Below the pieces are notes generated by a model. That model saw only the letters and a program-made list of their open reading frames with translations. It was not told the DNA's origin and did not search any database. 64,000 nucleotides of DNA from Chaetorhynchus papuensis (lineage: Eukaryota; Chordata; Aves; Passeriformes; Rhipiduridae). The stretch is from contig VWYX01000207.1 in the NCBI GenBank assembly GCA_013396525.1, positions 134,564 through 198,563 on the forward strand, in the 5' to 3' direction. Shown piece by piece: positions 1-12,200 of this stretch. Numbering within the stretch: position 1 is the stretch's first letter; each line of letters opens with the position of its first letter. The position numbers and the translations under genes are program-made.

Positions 1-3000
1 AGATTGCAAAAATAATTAGCAAATTAAAGTTAAATCACCAATATATATTCTCAGATAATTTGATGAGCTTACCTGTGAAGAAATACAAACATAACCAAAT
101 GTGCTTTGCTTGGTGATGAGGTGGAGTCAGCTGTAATAAGGTTGTGAGCAAAATTCAGAGTGGAATTAACTGGGACACAAGTGGGCATGATTAGGCATGC
201 AGAACTGAGTAGCAGGTAAAGCCATCCTGTACTAACAGATAATTTTAACTACCGTTTTTCTTAAAGACTCCCCTCATTTGGATGTTTAAAACTATCTGGG
301 ACAAAGTGATAGATGGACTGGGCTGCAGAGAACAACTCACATCAGATTATTGGGTCTGCATCTGTGTGTCTGGACATGCACACGTCAAAGGCAGCGGAAC
401 CGAAGTTATGACTTTATGGAAGTTTTACTTCACATTTTCTGAGATCCAGTGACTGTGTGGGTTTTTTTGACCTTTGCAATTGGAATGTCTTAATACAGTT
501 TTTGAAAAAAAAAGTGAATTAAACAGGTCCATTAGGCTCTAGAAATTATGTTTAACTGTTAAAGTGTGGCTGGGAGTGGAAGCAACTGAAAGATGTTAAA
601 AATGGCCAACAATATCAGTGCAGATGTGGACTGTTGTGTGCTACTGGGTCTCTAAGCTTAGAGTATTCTTGGCAGACTTAGTTACCTGGAGTAACTGCAG
701 GTGTGGCTTTGGAATCAGTTCTAGGTCCCAAATGTATGTAGCCTCTTGATGTGAAATCTACAGAAAATTAACCAGCATATTCCCAAAGCCAAACCAGATC
801 ATAAGCTGAGTTTGCACAGGTGTGAAGCAACCAGGAGACTGTAAGAGTCTATAAAAGAATGAAAAGTGAGAGATGAGAAAATCTTGCTTCCAGGAAAACA
901 AGAAACTTCACAGAACTTCAAAGAAACAGTTATTTCTGGTTTTTCCAGTTTTGACAGGGGCTTCTGATTAAAACTGAATTACTTCAAGTAAAATGGGGGA
1001 AAAACAAAGAAAAAGAAAAAACCAAAACAAACAACCAACCTACAAAACAAACCCTATTCTAAAGTAACAGCTGAACTTGCTGTAGGTTAGTTGGACCCAA
1101 GATCTGGGTTTTCCCCCTTCTGCCTTTGGCTTTACTAAACCTTTTTCCTTTTTCTACTTTCCTAGGAAAAGTAGAATGAGATGGAATTTTTGTATGGAAA
1201 TGTTCTGCTACTGGAAAAAGCTTTGGTTTGGGGAATATAATGTATTTGGGTTAGTTGTTTGAAGCTCCATGTTTCAGAAGGAAGCTGACTGTTTAAATAT
1301 AGATCAGTTGCTTTGAAATAAGATCAATTTTCTGTCACTCACTTGTACTTTAATGTATTTGCTATTTAATTACTGTCAATTTAATATTGACAATGCAGTG
1401 TCAAGCTCTTTTATTAGAGAGTGAACCACCATAGAGAATAACTAAATGATTTGGAACTGTATTAAATGCCTTCTGAAACCACACTGATACTTCATATATG
1501 AGATGCCTGGATGGGAACTAGTTCTGCTTTAATTTTTAAATTACTTTATTTTTGTTGATGTCTCTTTAGAGCTGTGTCACACTTCATAAGAAATATGGAG
1601 GTACCGAGTAAACTGAAAGTTCAAAATATAGGAATGGAACTGGTTCTAGTCTTTTCCTGGGCTGGGTCAATGGAAGACTGTTTCTTGAGTTCTAGTTGGG
1701 AAAATAAATTTGGGTTTTAGAAAGAGCAGAAGAGGGGAACTAAATCTGATCTATCTTCAAGTAAGATACAGGCACTTAAATGGCCGATCATGGTCTCTTT
1801 CTTCTGTTTGTGAAATAATGAAATCAGTCTTATAAGGAGAAGCTGAGATAAATCCATTTTATGAATACATTACAAGTGCACTAGTATCTTAGAATTAGTC
1901 AGATTTCTTTCTTTTTTTTCCCCTGATCATCATTTTCATGCTCTAGGGGAGAAAAACCTTCCTTAACAGATTTCTCATTTCACTTTAGAGCCATTAGAAT
2001 CTTTGTACCTGACTTTTAGGTCTCATTTTATCTAACCTCCATCTGTCTTTTGAACACAAATAAAAAAATAATAGCAGAGGATTTATCAAAATAGAGAACA
2101 GTGTCATCTGTAATGAAGACAAGAAGTAATATGTCTATATGGCAAATTTTAAATATCAACACCTTTTTTTTGTCTGCAGTCTGATCTGGGGATTACCAGA
2201 AGAGACTATTTGATTTAAAGTGTTGCAGCAAAATAAATCCCACCCTATAATATCAGGATAAAACAGCAATTACGTAAGAAATCTATTATTCATTGCCTCA
2301 TTATTTGCTGTCTGACTGCATGCTGTTTGACAGTGGGCTTTTTTATCTTTTTTTTTTTTTTCTTCCCCTTTGAACTGGGCTGCTTTTGCTGGCTGGGCTA
2401 AACGCTATTTTCTCTCAGCACAGCCATTAAATCTCTCACCTGCGTGTCCTGTGCAGAGCTGCAGTTGAGAGATAAGGTTGGTCTCTCTCCCAGCAGTGAG
2501 CATTGGTATTCCAGGCTCTTCTTTCAAGGGCATTTTGCTGTGATGAAGCGTCTGAAATGACAAGGAAAACATACAGGCATGTTAAATACCCTTGCTAGTC
2601 TGAGATGAGTAAGGGTAAATGGAAGTGATTTAAAAATACATTTTGAAGCTGTTAACAGAGCTCGTGGATAACTGCAAATCACAGTTTTAGGCAGGAGCAT
2701 TACAGACCTGTTCCAACTGGCATCATCCATTAAATAACAAACAGTAATGGAGAGTACTTGTCCTGCCCAGCTTACACTTAAAACCTAAATAAAACACAAA
2801 GCTCTGAGCCATTCTGAATGTGTGTTCCTGCATGTTCTTTGTCCAAGGTCACAAAGGTAGCTCTTGTGAAGAATTGAATCCATTTCTTCAGTGTCTTGTG
2901 TGACAGCCTATGAGCACCTCCATCTTCCCACTGGGAACTGAGGAGGTGCTTGGGATTTCAGTTTCCTGCAGCTCTCAGAGCACTGGCCTGGCATCCTCTG

Positions 3001-6000
3001 TGTGTGTGAATCTCGTACAGAATCCATGTAGGACCTGGTTTTAATTCTGTTTCCAAGTGTTGCAAGAATAAACATATGTAAGGACTTCGCCTGTTTTGTA
3101 GTCTGTGGTAGTTATCACTTTTATAAAATTAAAGACAGCATAAAAATCTGTTTTACCCATGCTCATTAATGTTGGATGCATTGACAGAGCAGGTATCACC
3201 ATTCCTGTCTTGCTGTTGGAGAAAGCAAGGCACAGTGAGAACTTTGTGTAGCACTCAGTTCAAGTTTAACACTTATATTTAAGCATCAGTTTATATGTAT
3301 GTACATATGTGCTAGATGCTTCAGTTTCAGTTGTAGTTGCTGGAAATCTCATTAGCAGTCAGAGGCTGGAGAGAAATTCAGGCCATCCTAAACTACACAG
3401 CAAGTGATTGATCAGCAAAATCCCACTCTAATAGTCCATGGAGTGCATTGAACAGGGAGTGTGTTGGACAGTTGCCCAGATAATAAGTGCTAATTTAAAT
3501 ATCTTAAAGAACCTCTTGGGGCCTCTGGCTGATGGTTCAGAGGAGAGGGATCTTCCAGAGGTCCTTGAACATGTCTGTCAAGCCTCTGTGTGTGTGTCTT
3601 GGATACCCTTAGGCATCTTCCATTGCATTAGCTATCCATGCTGGAGCTATGAAATTAATTCCCAAATCTGTTGCTTGTACTGGCAATGTGTATACCAGCA
3701 TGTGGGCATCTATGTTTAGTTCTCTTAATTTGAAGCCTATGCAATTTATCAATGAGCCTGTGTAGATAGGCTGCAAATAAATTCAGCTTACAATGTGGGG
3801 TATGATCTTCTTCTGTTGCCAGGGATTCATGTGTGTGTTATGTATTCTGTAGGTGGCCATGGGTTCACCAGACGAATCAAGGATGTCCTGACTCCTGAAC
3901 TGCAACTGTTCATTTTACCAGAGAGAGGGGTTTGCAGTTTGGGACCACAATAGTTGTTTTCCTGTGTGGATCTGGCGCAGAAAAGGATTTGTAACCATTC
4001 TGAGTTGACAGAAGACACACGCACAGATTTCCACCCCCTCACACCTCCCTGAATTTACTTGGAAACGAAGGACTATGAATGGTTCAGCCACGTTAAAATA
4101 ATTGAGCAGCTCTGACTCACAGTTGCAGCTTGTGTGTAGCTCAGAGAGACAGCAGAGTGATGCTGCCTGACTGACACAGTTGTTTATGAAGTCACTGAAG
4201 TATTCTCCCATCATGTGCAGGCCTTTGAGTTGTTTGATATTATCTTTAATAAAGAGGGAGAAATCCTTCATAATGCTGATGAGTTGTTTTATTTTCTTGG
4301 ATACCCTCAGATTCCAAGGCCTAGAAGTGTGACTAACAGAAAGTTACTGCCCAAAGAAAAGCAGAATATCACTTAAAATACAGAAAAGTTACCTTTCCAA
4401 AAAGGAAAGCCAGCAAAGGCATTTTCTAAGATCAAAAGTCTCTGCATGTACGAGGAACTTATTGATTTAGGATTATTCAAAGTTTAATTAAACTTTTCTT
4501 GTCTGATCAGGATTCTGTGTCTTTAAAAATCTTCATAGAAATGACTATTTATTATGAGAAGGGGTGAATTGGAGTCCTTTTTTTTTGCCACAATTGATGC
4601 CAATTTCAGATTTGTAGAAACTTTAGCTTGTGGGTCAGACTCATCTTGGGAAGATCAGTGGGTTTGTAGCTGTTGGATAGTTCAGTATTCCTTATTTACT
4701 GCAAATGATTGTTAAATGTTCTATTTAACAGATATATTTCCAAACAGTTTGATGGCCATTCTCTTTGCTGGTGTGTTCCTCTGGCTGGGCTTTTCTGGTG
4801 CTTCCTTTTGGGAATAATTGACTTTAGCACAAGCCACTGCTCAAAGTCATGAGAAAAAATGTTTTTATTTTCCTTCTGTGGCTGAGCTGAACCCTACCCA
4901 GTGTTCACCATTGTATTTTCTTTGTCCTTGTGAAGCACTTCTTTGAAGGAGCTAACTTTGCTCGTGAAGAATGTTTCTGGTTGGCCTTACTTATCTTCTG
5001 CTGCAGACAGAGAAATTGGAAGAATTGTATTCTTTTCTGGATTTTTTTTCAGGGCTGTCTCTTATATTACTAAATTTTTATGGGTTTTTTAAAGTATTTA
5101 TCCTTTATAATTCCATTAAAATGAGATTATATTTGTAAAAGTATGTTCCTATTGACAGGTATGAGCATGGTTTAAATGCTGTTTACTTGTGTAGTAGGCT
5201 GAACGAGATCAATAGAGATGCACAGCATTAGAAACACTTCAATCAGCCATAATGTGAATCCATTCCCAGTGTTCCATTCAGCCCTCAATTGATGGAGGGC
5301 TCCTTTTTATTTTTCTTGATTTGTACATTGACTTAGGTTTGCACCTGCAAGCAGAGCTGCTACAAAAATAACGCCTCCAGTACTAAGGGTTCAACAAGCA
5401 CAAGCTTCATCCAGAGAGCAAGAAAGTCAAGACTGGTTCTGAATTTAGCTGCTGGTTTTGGTTACCATGTGTCTGATGTTACTGTGAAGCCCAGAGCCAG
5501 TGAAGTTTCCCTAACGCTAAATGAGTAGTAATTTGCTTGCAAAAGGAGGGTCAAGATTTTGCAGGAGTTGTTTCAATGACTTGAGAGTTGAGCTTGAAAA
5601 TCTTATATCTGTGGTGCTGCTCATATGTGTTAAGCTGAGACACAGCTGTAACTACGGAGGGAAAACAACTCCACACTCTGGAGTAATGGCTCGGGCTGCG
5701 TTATCCTAGAACTGTACACATCCAGAATGCAAGATTGTCCTTGGCTGGAATGACATGGCTTTTATTTTCCTTCTGGTTGGGGAAGCTTTTTGTATTTCTG
5801 AAGGCTGATTAAAATATAAAACCTGATCATCAAGTGTTAATCATCAGAGTGTAGTGATGCTATGGGGTTACTGTGGTGCATATGAAGGAACAGTAACCTG
5901 GAATATTGCTCTGAGTTCTAGAATCTGTCTGATGCCTGTGCATGTGACTGTGAAAACTTGGTATTTCCCTGCTCAGCCTGATTTTACAGATGAGCCTCAA

Positions 6001-8369
6001 CTGCTCCTAAATTCAGCCCCCTGAAATACACACATGTAACGAGCAGTGCCTCTTAAGTTCCTTGCACAACTGTTACTATGGACAAACACTGAAACAAATT
6101 AAGAAGCTTCTGAATGACAGTTCAAAACTCTCCACTTTCTGTTCTCAGAACTTATGGTCATGGTCTTAGACCCCATGTAAAATTGGTGAGTAGAGTTACA
6201 TACTGGTACCAGTTTGTGATCTGGAGAACCTACTGAATGAGTATCAGTACAGTGCTGAATTGCAGGTCTGTCTATATCAATTTCTATTTATTAAATATGA
6301 TACTTTAAAATATGCATGCAACATGGCTTCACTTTTTCTTGGGGAGTTGGGTGAACTGAATTTAGCAAAACTGTCTAGAGACAGAGTTAAGAAATTCTTT
6401 GAAAGAAATTGAAATGTTTTTCTTTAAATTTGCATGAAAAGCAAGTCTCCTGAACTCGAGAAATAAGTCAATATTAACCAATTTTAAAGTGTTCAATAAT
6501 AAATTTTTCATTAACATTAGGTGAGGCTATGAGGAATTGTAGAGTGCCCTGAAAAAAACCCATTCACATAGGAATATATCTTGATTTCAAATGAGAAGTG
6601 AGCAGTAACAAATAGAATATGACATTTATTGAAAGATATTAGTTGGAGTACTCAAAAGCTTTGTAGAGTTCTTCTGTTAGGTAATCTTTGTTTTCAAGAA
6701 GCAAAACCAACTAGGTTGTCTTTGTGAAGAGCTCACTAAAATACCCAACTGAGGTGGAGTGGTTTTTTAAGGGGAAAAATTAGGTTATACTTTGGAATAG
6801 GCAGGAAGAAACAAGAAATGAAAGTAATTGTGATCTCAGTAAGGTTTCCTTATTCAGATAGAGTGGAAAAATTGCAGTGATTCTCTTTTGAAAGGAGATG
6901 AATAGTAGAAGTGCAGGAATAATCATGAAGTGGAACAGGTCAGTTTGCACATCAGGTGCCGGTTTTCATAAGAAGATTAAGGCTACTGAAATTGATAGGT
7001 GGCAGTTTTTAAAGAAGAAGAAAGGAAAAAATAATTACAGAACTGTCCAGTGTAGCTCTGTATTGTAAGATCTTTCTTCCATCACTGCTACAAAACCTCA
7101 CTCAGGCCAGGCATCACCCTCACTCTGGATGCCTTTATGGCCTTAGAGACCATCATCATCTGATTCTTGATCTTTTCCAAATACTTGTTTTGTTTTCATC
7201 CTGTTGGTCCATCACTCTTAAAACTTTCATAAGACTCAGACACACACCATATCTTTGCTTTCAGTGTTTCCTTCCAGCTCTTTGATACCACTTATTAGCC
7301 TCTCACTTTTCTATGGCATGATTTTTCCGTTGCTGTCTGCCTACAACTTCAATCAGGCCTTTATGGCTTTTTTTCTCTGTTATCACATACATACTATATT
7401 CAAATATATGAATAAAAGGTCCTTTAAACACTCACAAAAATGTTAATTTCAAATTCTTTCTACAAAGTGGTTTCCTGTGGTTTATGAAAAATCTTGACAG
7501 TGATGAAGTGACCAATGTGCAGAGCAACTGATAATCACAACAAACAATATTGAATAGTGAATTAAATTAATTTACTGCCTTCTGCTGCCCTATCTATTTC
7601 TGTTGGTCTGTATAGTTTGGGTTTGTAAAATATTTAGTGCTTAGATATGTTTTTGTCCTGGCTGTGGATCTCAGTTTGTGATTACTGCTGGAGAGGTTGC
7701 TATAAATGCAAGTTGAAATAGGGGAAAATTATTTATTAGATCTTGGAAAAGAATGCTCTGAGAAGAGATCTTGGCTTATCTGTCTCATCATCTACTGTCA
7801 CTGCCCTTCCACAGTAAAGAATTTCTTCCTAACATCTAATGTTAGTGTAGTTAGGAGTTTATCTGTGAGTAAAGTGGAGGTAAGCAGAGCAGTCTCTCAC
7901 ACTGAGCCATGTGCTGCTCCTAGGTTCATACCAATAATTAAATTTTTTAATTTTCCCTGTTAATCTGATGTATCCATAAATGCCAATTCTAGGCCTACAA
8001 CAATTAAAAGTAATTTATGGATCAAAAGAAAGAAATGTTAGAGGAAAAATAATGGTGCTGGTCTGGGATAAAGATCACTTTAAAAGTCCCAGACATGAAG
8101 ATATTTTATTTCTGTCATTAAAAAAATGATAAAACTTGCAAAGAATAAACAGACCACCGAGTCAGCAGGTGTGAAGCATCTTCACTTCTGCTTGTTTCTT
8201 TTGTTGAACACTGTTGTATTTGTGAAGGGTTAACCCTTAGGATGGGTGGTGTAAAGGCTGCCTTGTGCGAAGCCCTTATTTCAAGGAAATGTTCATGTTC
8301 TGTTCTTTGACGGGGTATTGACTTCCAAATCACACCCAGACATGCCTCTGATCTTCCTGGGGATGAGTC
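1..8369. other. RCAN2 5' flank or upstream intron, no gene recognised
   Basis: This AT-rich stretch has no coding exon I can recognise on either strand; the open frames are short and lack conserved motifs. It contains ordinary homopolymer runs, such as the T tract near 2350. The only repeat-like trace is a weak CR1 match at 7795-7850. If RCAN2 uses an upstream non-coding or alternative first exon, this is probably intron. Confidence 0.6.
7795..7850 (-). repeat. Possible old CR1 fragment
   Basis: The phrase CACAGTAAAGAATTTCTTCC followed by TAACATCTAAT resembles the reverse complement of the CR1 3' region seen in the clearer copies at 19.5 and 20.9 kb. Only about 55 bp is recognisable, so this is tentative. 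Confidence 0.35.
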
Positions 8370-9152
8370 ACAGGGCAACGTGGACGCGAAGCACTGGGAT
8401 CAAATTTGCAGCGTGTTGATCACTGCTGATGACAGGACGAGATGTTCTCTAATCCCATGTGTGGGGTTATAGAGTGTGCTTTATTAAAAAAGAGGACTTA
8501 GAGCTATTAAAAGCGGAGTGCTGAGGTTTTTGTTGATTTGAGGGGTTTTTTATTAGTGCTCTGGTGTAGATTTTAAAGTATAATAAAGTAACAAATGTTA
8601 CCTTGAGCTTCGTGGCTTTAAACGCTGGGTTAATTTACACTCAGAGCGGAGCTTTCAGTGTCAGGCGATCTCTTTTCTTTTTTTTTTTTTTTTTTGCCAC
8701 CATAAGCACTCAGCTGAAACAACAGCTATGACTCAGTTGACAGTGAACGCTGCTTGAATTGATTTAGTCCGAGTTCAGATTTAGCACATAATCATGTTCA
8801 ATTTGATCCACTGTGCTGCCTAGAGATAAAAGGGTTGAAAAAATAGATTTAGCTTATGTCAGTCTTTGTGGTGATGTCATTGCCATGAGAGATGGAATAG
8901 CGCTGTTACTATGCTGTGCCTGCTCAGTTGGTGGGTGTACGGGGGACAGGCAACCAGCAACTCAGTTTAAGTGCACAGAGCTTGTTTCGGAAGCTTGCAG
9001 GCATTGCCAGCGCTGAAACTGAATCTTGGACTGTTCAATTGCAGTACTGAACTGAAGATTTTTTTTTTTTTTTTTTTAATTCTTTTGTTGTTATTTTTTC
9101 TTCCATCATTTGTTACTCTGAGCTTGCCTAACTCTGTGTACAAAGGCGGGGG
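8370..9152 (+). promoter_or_regulatory. RCAN2: Candidate RCAN2 5' leader and alternative promoter region
   Basis: Scattered CpGs are noticeably more frequent here than in the flanking kilobases. A consensus AP-1 site TGACTCA lies at 8729-8735 and TA-rich AGATAAAAG near 8822. Two long T runs occur at 8678-8695 and 9059-9077. No ATG occurs between 8914 and 9152. Mammalian RCAN2 has alternative promoters and first exons. I infer either that the promoter of this isoform lies here, or that the pyrimidine-rich tract at 9059-9115 is a 3' splice signal joining an upstream non-coding exon. The sequence does not decide between these. Confidence 0.45.
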
Positions 9153-9239
9153 ATGCCAGCCCGTAGCATGGACTGTGATGTTTCCACTCTGGTTGCCTGT
9201 GGGGTTGATGTGGAGGTTTTTGCCAGCCAAGAGGTTAAG
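9153..9239 (+). CDS. RCAN2: RCAN2 coding exon 1 (N-terminal 29 residues)
   Basis: The 87-bp exon reads MPARSMDCDVST followed by LVACGVDVEVFASQEVK, and ends AAG before a GTATGC donor at 9240. It matches the N-terminus I recall for human RCAN2 (MPAPSMDCDVST...), and it ends on a codon boundary that fits the phase-0 exon at 35052. There are two in-frame starts: 9153 (G at -3, C at +4) and 9168 (A at -3, G at +4, the stronger context). They would give 197 or 192 residues, and leaky initiation is plausible. The leader from 8914 to 9152 contains no ATG. The exon is too short to stand out as an open frame and was recognised by its translation. Confidence 0.95.
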
Positions 9240-12200
9240 GTATGCGCCTGCAATCCTTTCGTTGCTTCTTAGAAAAGCCTTTGGGAACAATAGGCATTTG
9301 TATGTAGCAGTTCACTCTAAGGGGGCAGATGAGATTCTGCTGCGTGGTAAAAGACACGCAGTTAAAACAATCTGTTAATTGGGGGAGAGAAATAAGGGAG
9401 AGGAATTGTGCCTGCTTTTTAGTGTGTTTTGATAAGCTGAAAGAATAGCCTGGTGTTTACTCTTTAATGATATAAGAAATGAGTTACATAACTGACATCT
9501 GTGCATATGCATGTTTCATATTCATAAAAAATCTTTCATTGTTAATTTTGTCAAGTTATTTTTAGTCCAGTGTTACTTTTTGAATCAGCCTTGCCGTAAA
9601 TGTTATTTATTGATGTTGATAACCTTCAGATATCTTTAGTCGGTTGAACAGTAGCTGTTTCTTTCCTTCACATTCAAATCAAATATGCAAGCATAAATTT
9701 TTTGTGAAGGGTTAAAAGTTTGTAGCAAGTATTTTGGTGCATCTGCAGTGTAACAGAACACAAAAAGTTATGCATCTTGCATATCATATGAACACCTGAA
9801 AAACAATGCTTAAATCTAAGGCTTGATAAGCAGGGCTCATATTCTCTTAATTAGACAACTGCTGTAGAAAAGTCATTGTGTGTAACTGCTTACTGCTTAA
9901 ATCAATTATCTTTTTCATTTATTCTCATATTACTGCAAGAAAATCACTGCAAATTAAGTTTGAAAGAGGAATTTTAAGTATGCTTTTCACAGATCATCTG
10001 AAAGAGCTCATAGATGTAATACAGTGATATTCAGCAGTTTATAAAGGAGAAAGGTACAGACAAAATTAGTTTCTAATCTGATGGTTCTTAGTATTGAAAG
10101 ACTGGAACAGGGTAAAAAGGATTTACAAATTGGAGGTCAAATTTTGATCCTCTGTTCTGTTTGGTTCTGAGTCAAACACTGAAGCCACTGGAAATATCTG
10201 GAAATAAAACTATTTTGATTTGCAAGAGGCTATGATGATTTTTATTTCCCTGTTAGTTTGCTACCATGTGAGATCATTTACACTTTGTACAGATGCTTTT
10301 GTGTTGGCACCAAGAGATTCCTCTTAATTTAAGAAGCTTTTTCCTAACAGTTTACTAGTGGGTTTAGAGATAAAATAGTGAGTAATTCAGAGGAATGATT
10401 TAGGTAAGGAGTCTTGCCTGCACTGGGACATGTTTCCTGTATTATTTTGAAGTAGTAAAATATTTATCTGCTTATTCATTTATTCTTTTTTCTTTATTTT
10501 TTTTAATCTTTTTTTTTTTTACTTGAAAGCATTTTCTTTTAACATGTAGGATTTACACCTGCATTGATATGATCTTGTATCTGGGTCTTTTAGTGTCTGG
10601 TCCATGTTCGATGTAAGACTGTGCAAGAAATTAAAGTTGTAGTGAGCTTCTTGTATCCTCATTCATATGTCAGTAGCAATGCAAAAGCAAAATTTTGACT
10701 TCCATAAATCAATAGAAAGCATTCCATTGACTTGGGTAACACTTAGATTAGCCTGATTTAAGCTGCAGCATCTATGAAGTAGGGACCAGGAGTATGGGAT
10801 AAGAGAACAAAAGGGTTACAGAGACATTACAGGAACTGTAACCCTTCAGTGTTGGACTTTCTGTACCTTGTCTGCTTTGGTTAAAACTGCCTTGTTTTGC
10901 TTTTTTTCCCCCTTATGTCTGAATTAAAATGTTGATTGCAAAGACTTTGGGTATATTTACAGCGGGGACTGCACTGCAGACGGCACTGCAGCTTAGAAAC
11001 GCAAAGTCTACTTTGAAGTTGCCTGGCTTAGAGGCTGTGAGCAGCGTGTCCTCCGTGACCCACAGCTCACTGCAGGCTCATTTCCACTGAGTTGTCCCCA
11101 AACTCTGTTGAGGAGGCTGTGGCCAGCTCTGTGCTCATCCCCGGGCTCCCCATGCAGCAGCCTGCAGTGTGGGCATCCTCTGTGAAAGTTTCACTGCTGC
11201 TGATACTTTAAAGCTGGAGATACCTACTGCTCTTTGCTCACTTCCAGGAGACTTGCAAGGAAAAAGCCAATATGGCTTTTTTTTTTTTAATTATTTTTAA
11301 TGCAAAAGGGTTCACTTCAAGGTGGGGTTTTTTGGTGACACTATGGTCACGGCATAAAAAAGTTTATGTTGACTTTGATAGGATGGGGAACAGCTTTGGG
11401 GTTAAAAAGGAAGGAGGCTGTTGCTGAGAAGAGATGGGTGTGGAGGAAGAGCAAAGACAAGCGCAGAATTCCTGTCTTCTCCACCTACCCCGTGAACACC
11501 CCTCTGCCCAGCCCTTTTGTGGGTCAGCCTGAAGGCACAGCTGGCATTGACAGCTGAAGTCTAGGCTATTGACCCTTCTCCGATAGAAGTTTTTCTTGCA
11601 GGGAACCTTCTCCCTGTGTGAAGGGAATATTCCCTCAGTGGTAGAACAGATATTAAAGACCTTACAGTATGTATGGTGCTTGGTGAGAATTGCTAAAATG
11701 AGCTGTTATTCCTGTAGAAGTAGTTCTCTGATGTCAACAAGAGTTGTGTTTAGGGTTTAGGATATGCTTACAGCATATCTCACTTTTATTTCAGTTTAGG
11801 TTTAGAACTGACGTGAGGCTTGGGAGAAGGATGCTGGCTGGAGTGAGCCATTGTTCTCCCAAAAGGTTTGGGAGAAGGATGTGCCTGTACTGAGCCATTG
11901 TTCTCTCATGAGGCTTGGGAGAAGGATGCTGGATGTGCTGAGCCATTGTTCTCCCATGAGGCTTGGGAGAAGGATGCTGCATGTGCTGAGCCATTGTTCT
12001 CCTGTGAGGTTTGGGAGAAAGATGTGCCTGTGCTGAGCCATTGTTCTCCTGTGAGGCTTGGGAGAAGGATGCTGGCAGCACGGAGCCATCGCTGTGCACT
12101 TTGCAGCACATGTGTTGGCCACAGCTGCAGGCTGGGGGTGTGAGGAGCCTGCCAGGCCTGCAGTGGAAGAGCTTGGTGTGTTTGGGCTCTGGAGCAGCAG

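Noticed and set aside
8971..9378. A 135-residue frame overlapping the RCAN2 start, possibly an inhibitory upstream ORF
   Set aside because: It starts at GTG and reads through a poly-T tract. The true leader from 8914 to 9152 contains no ATG.
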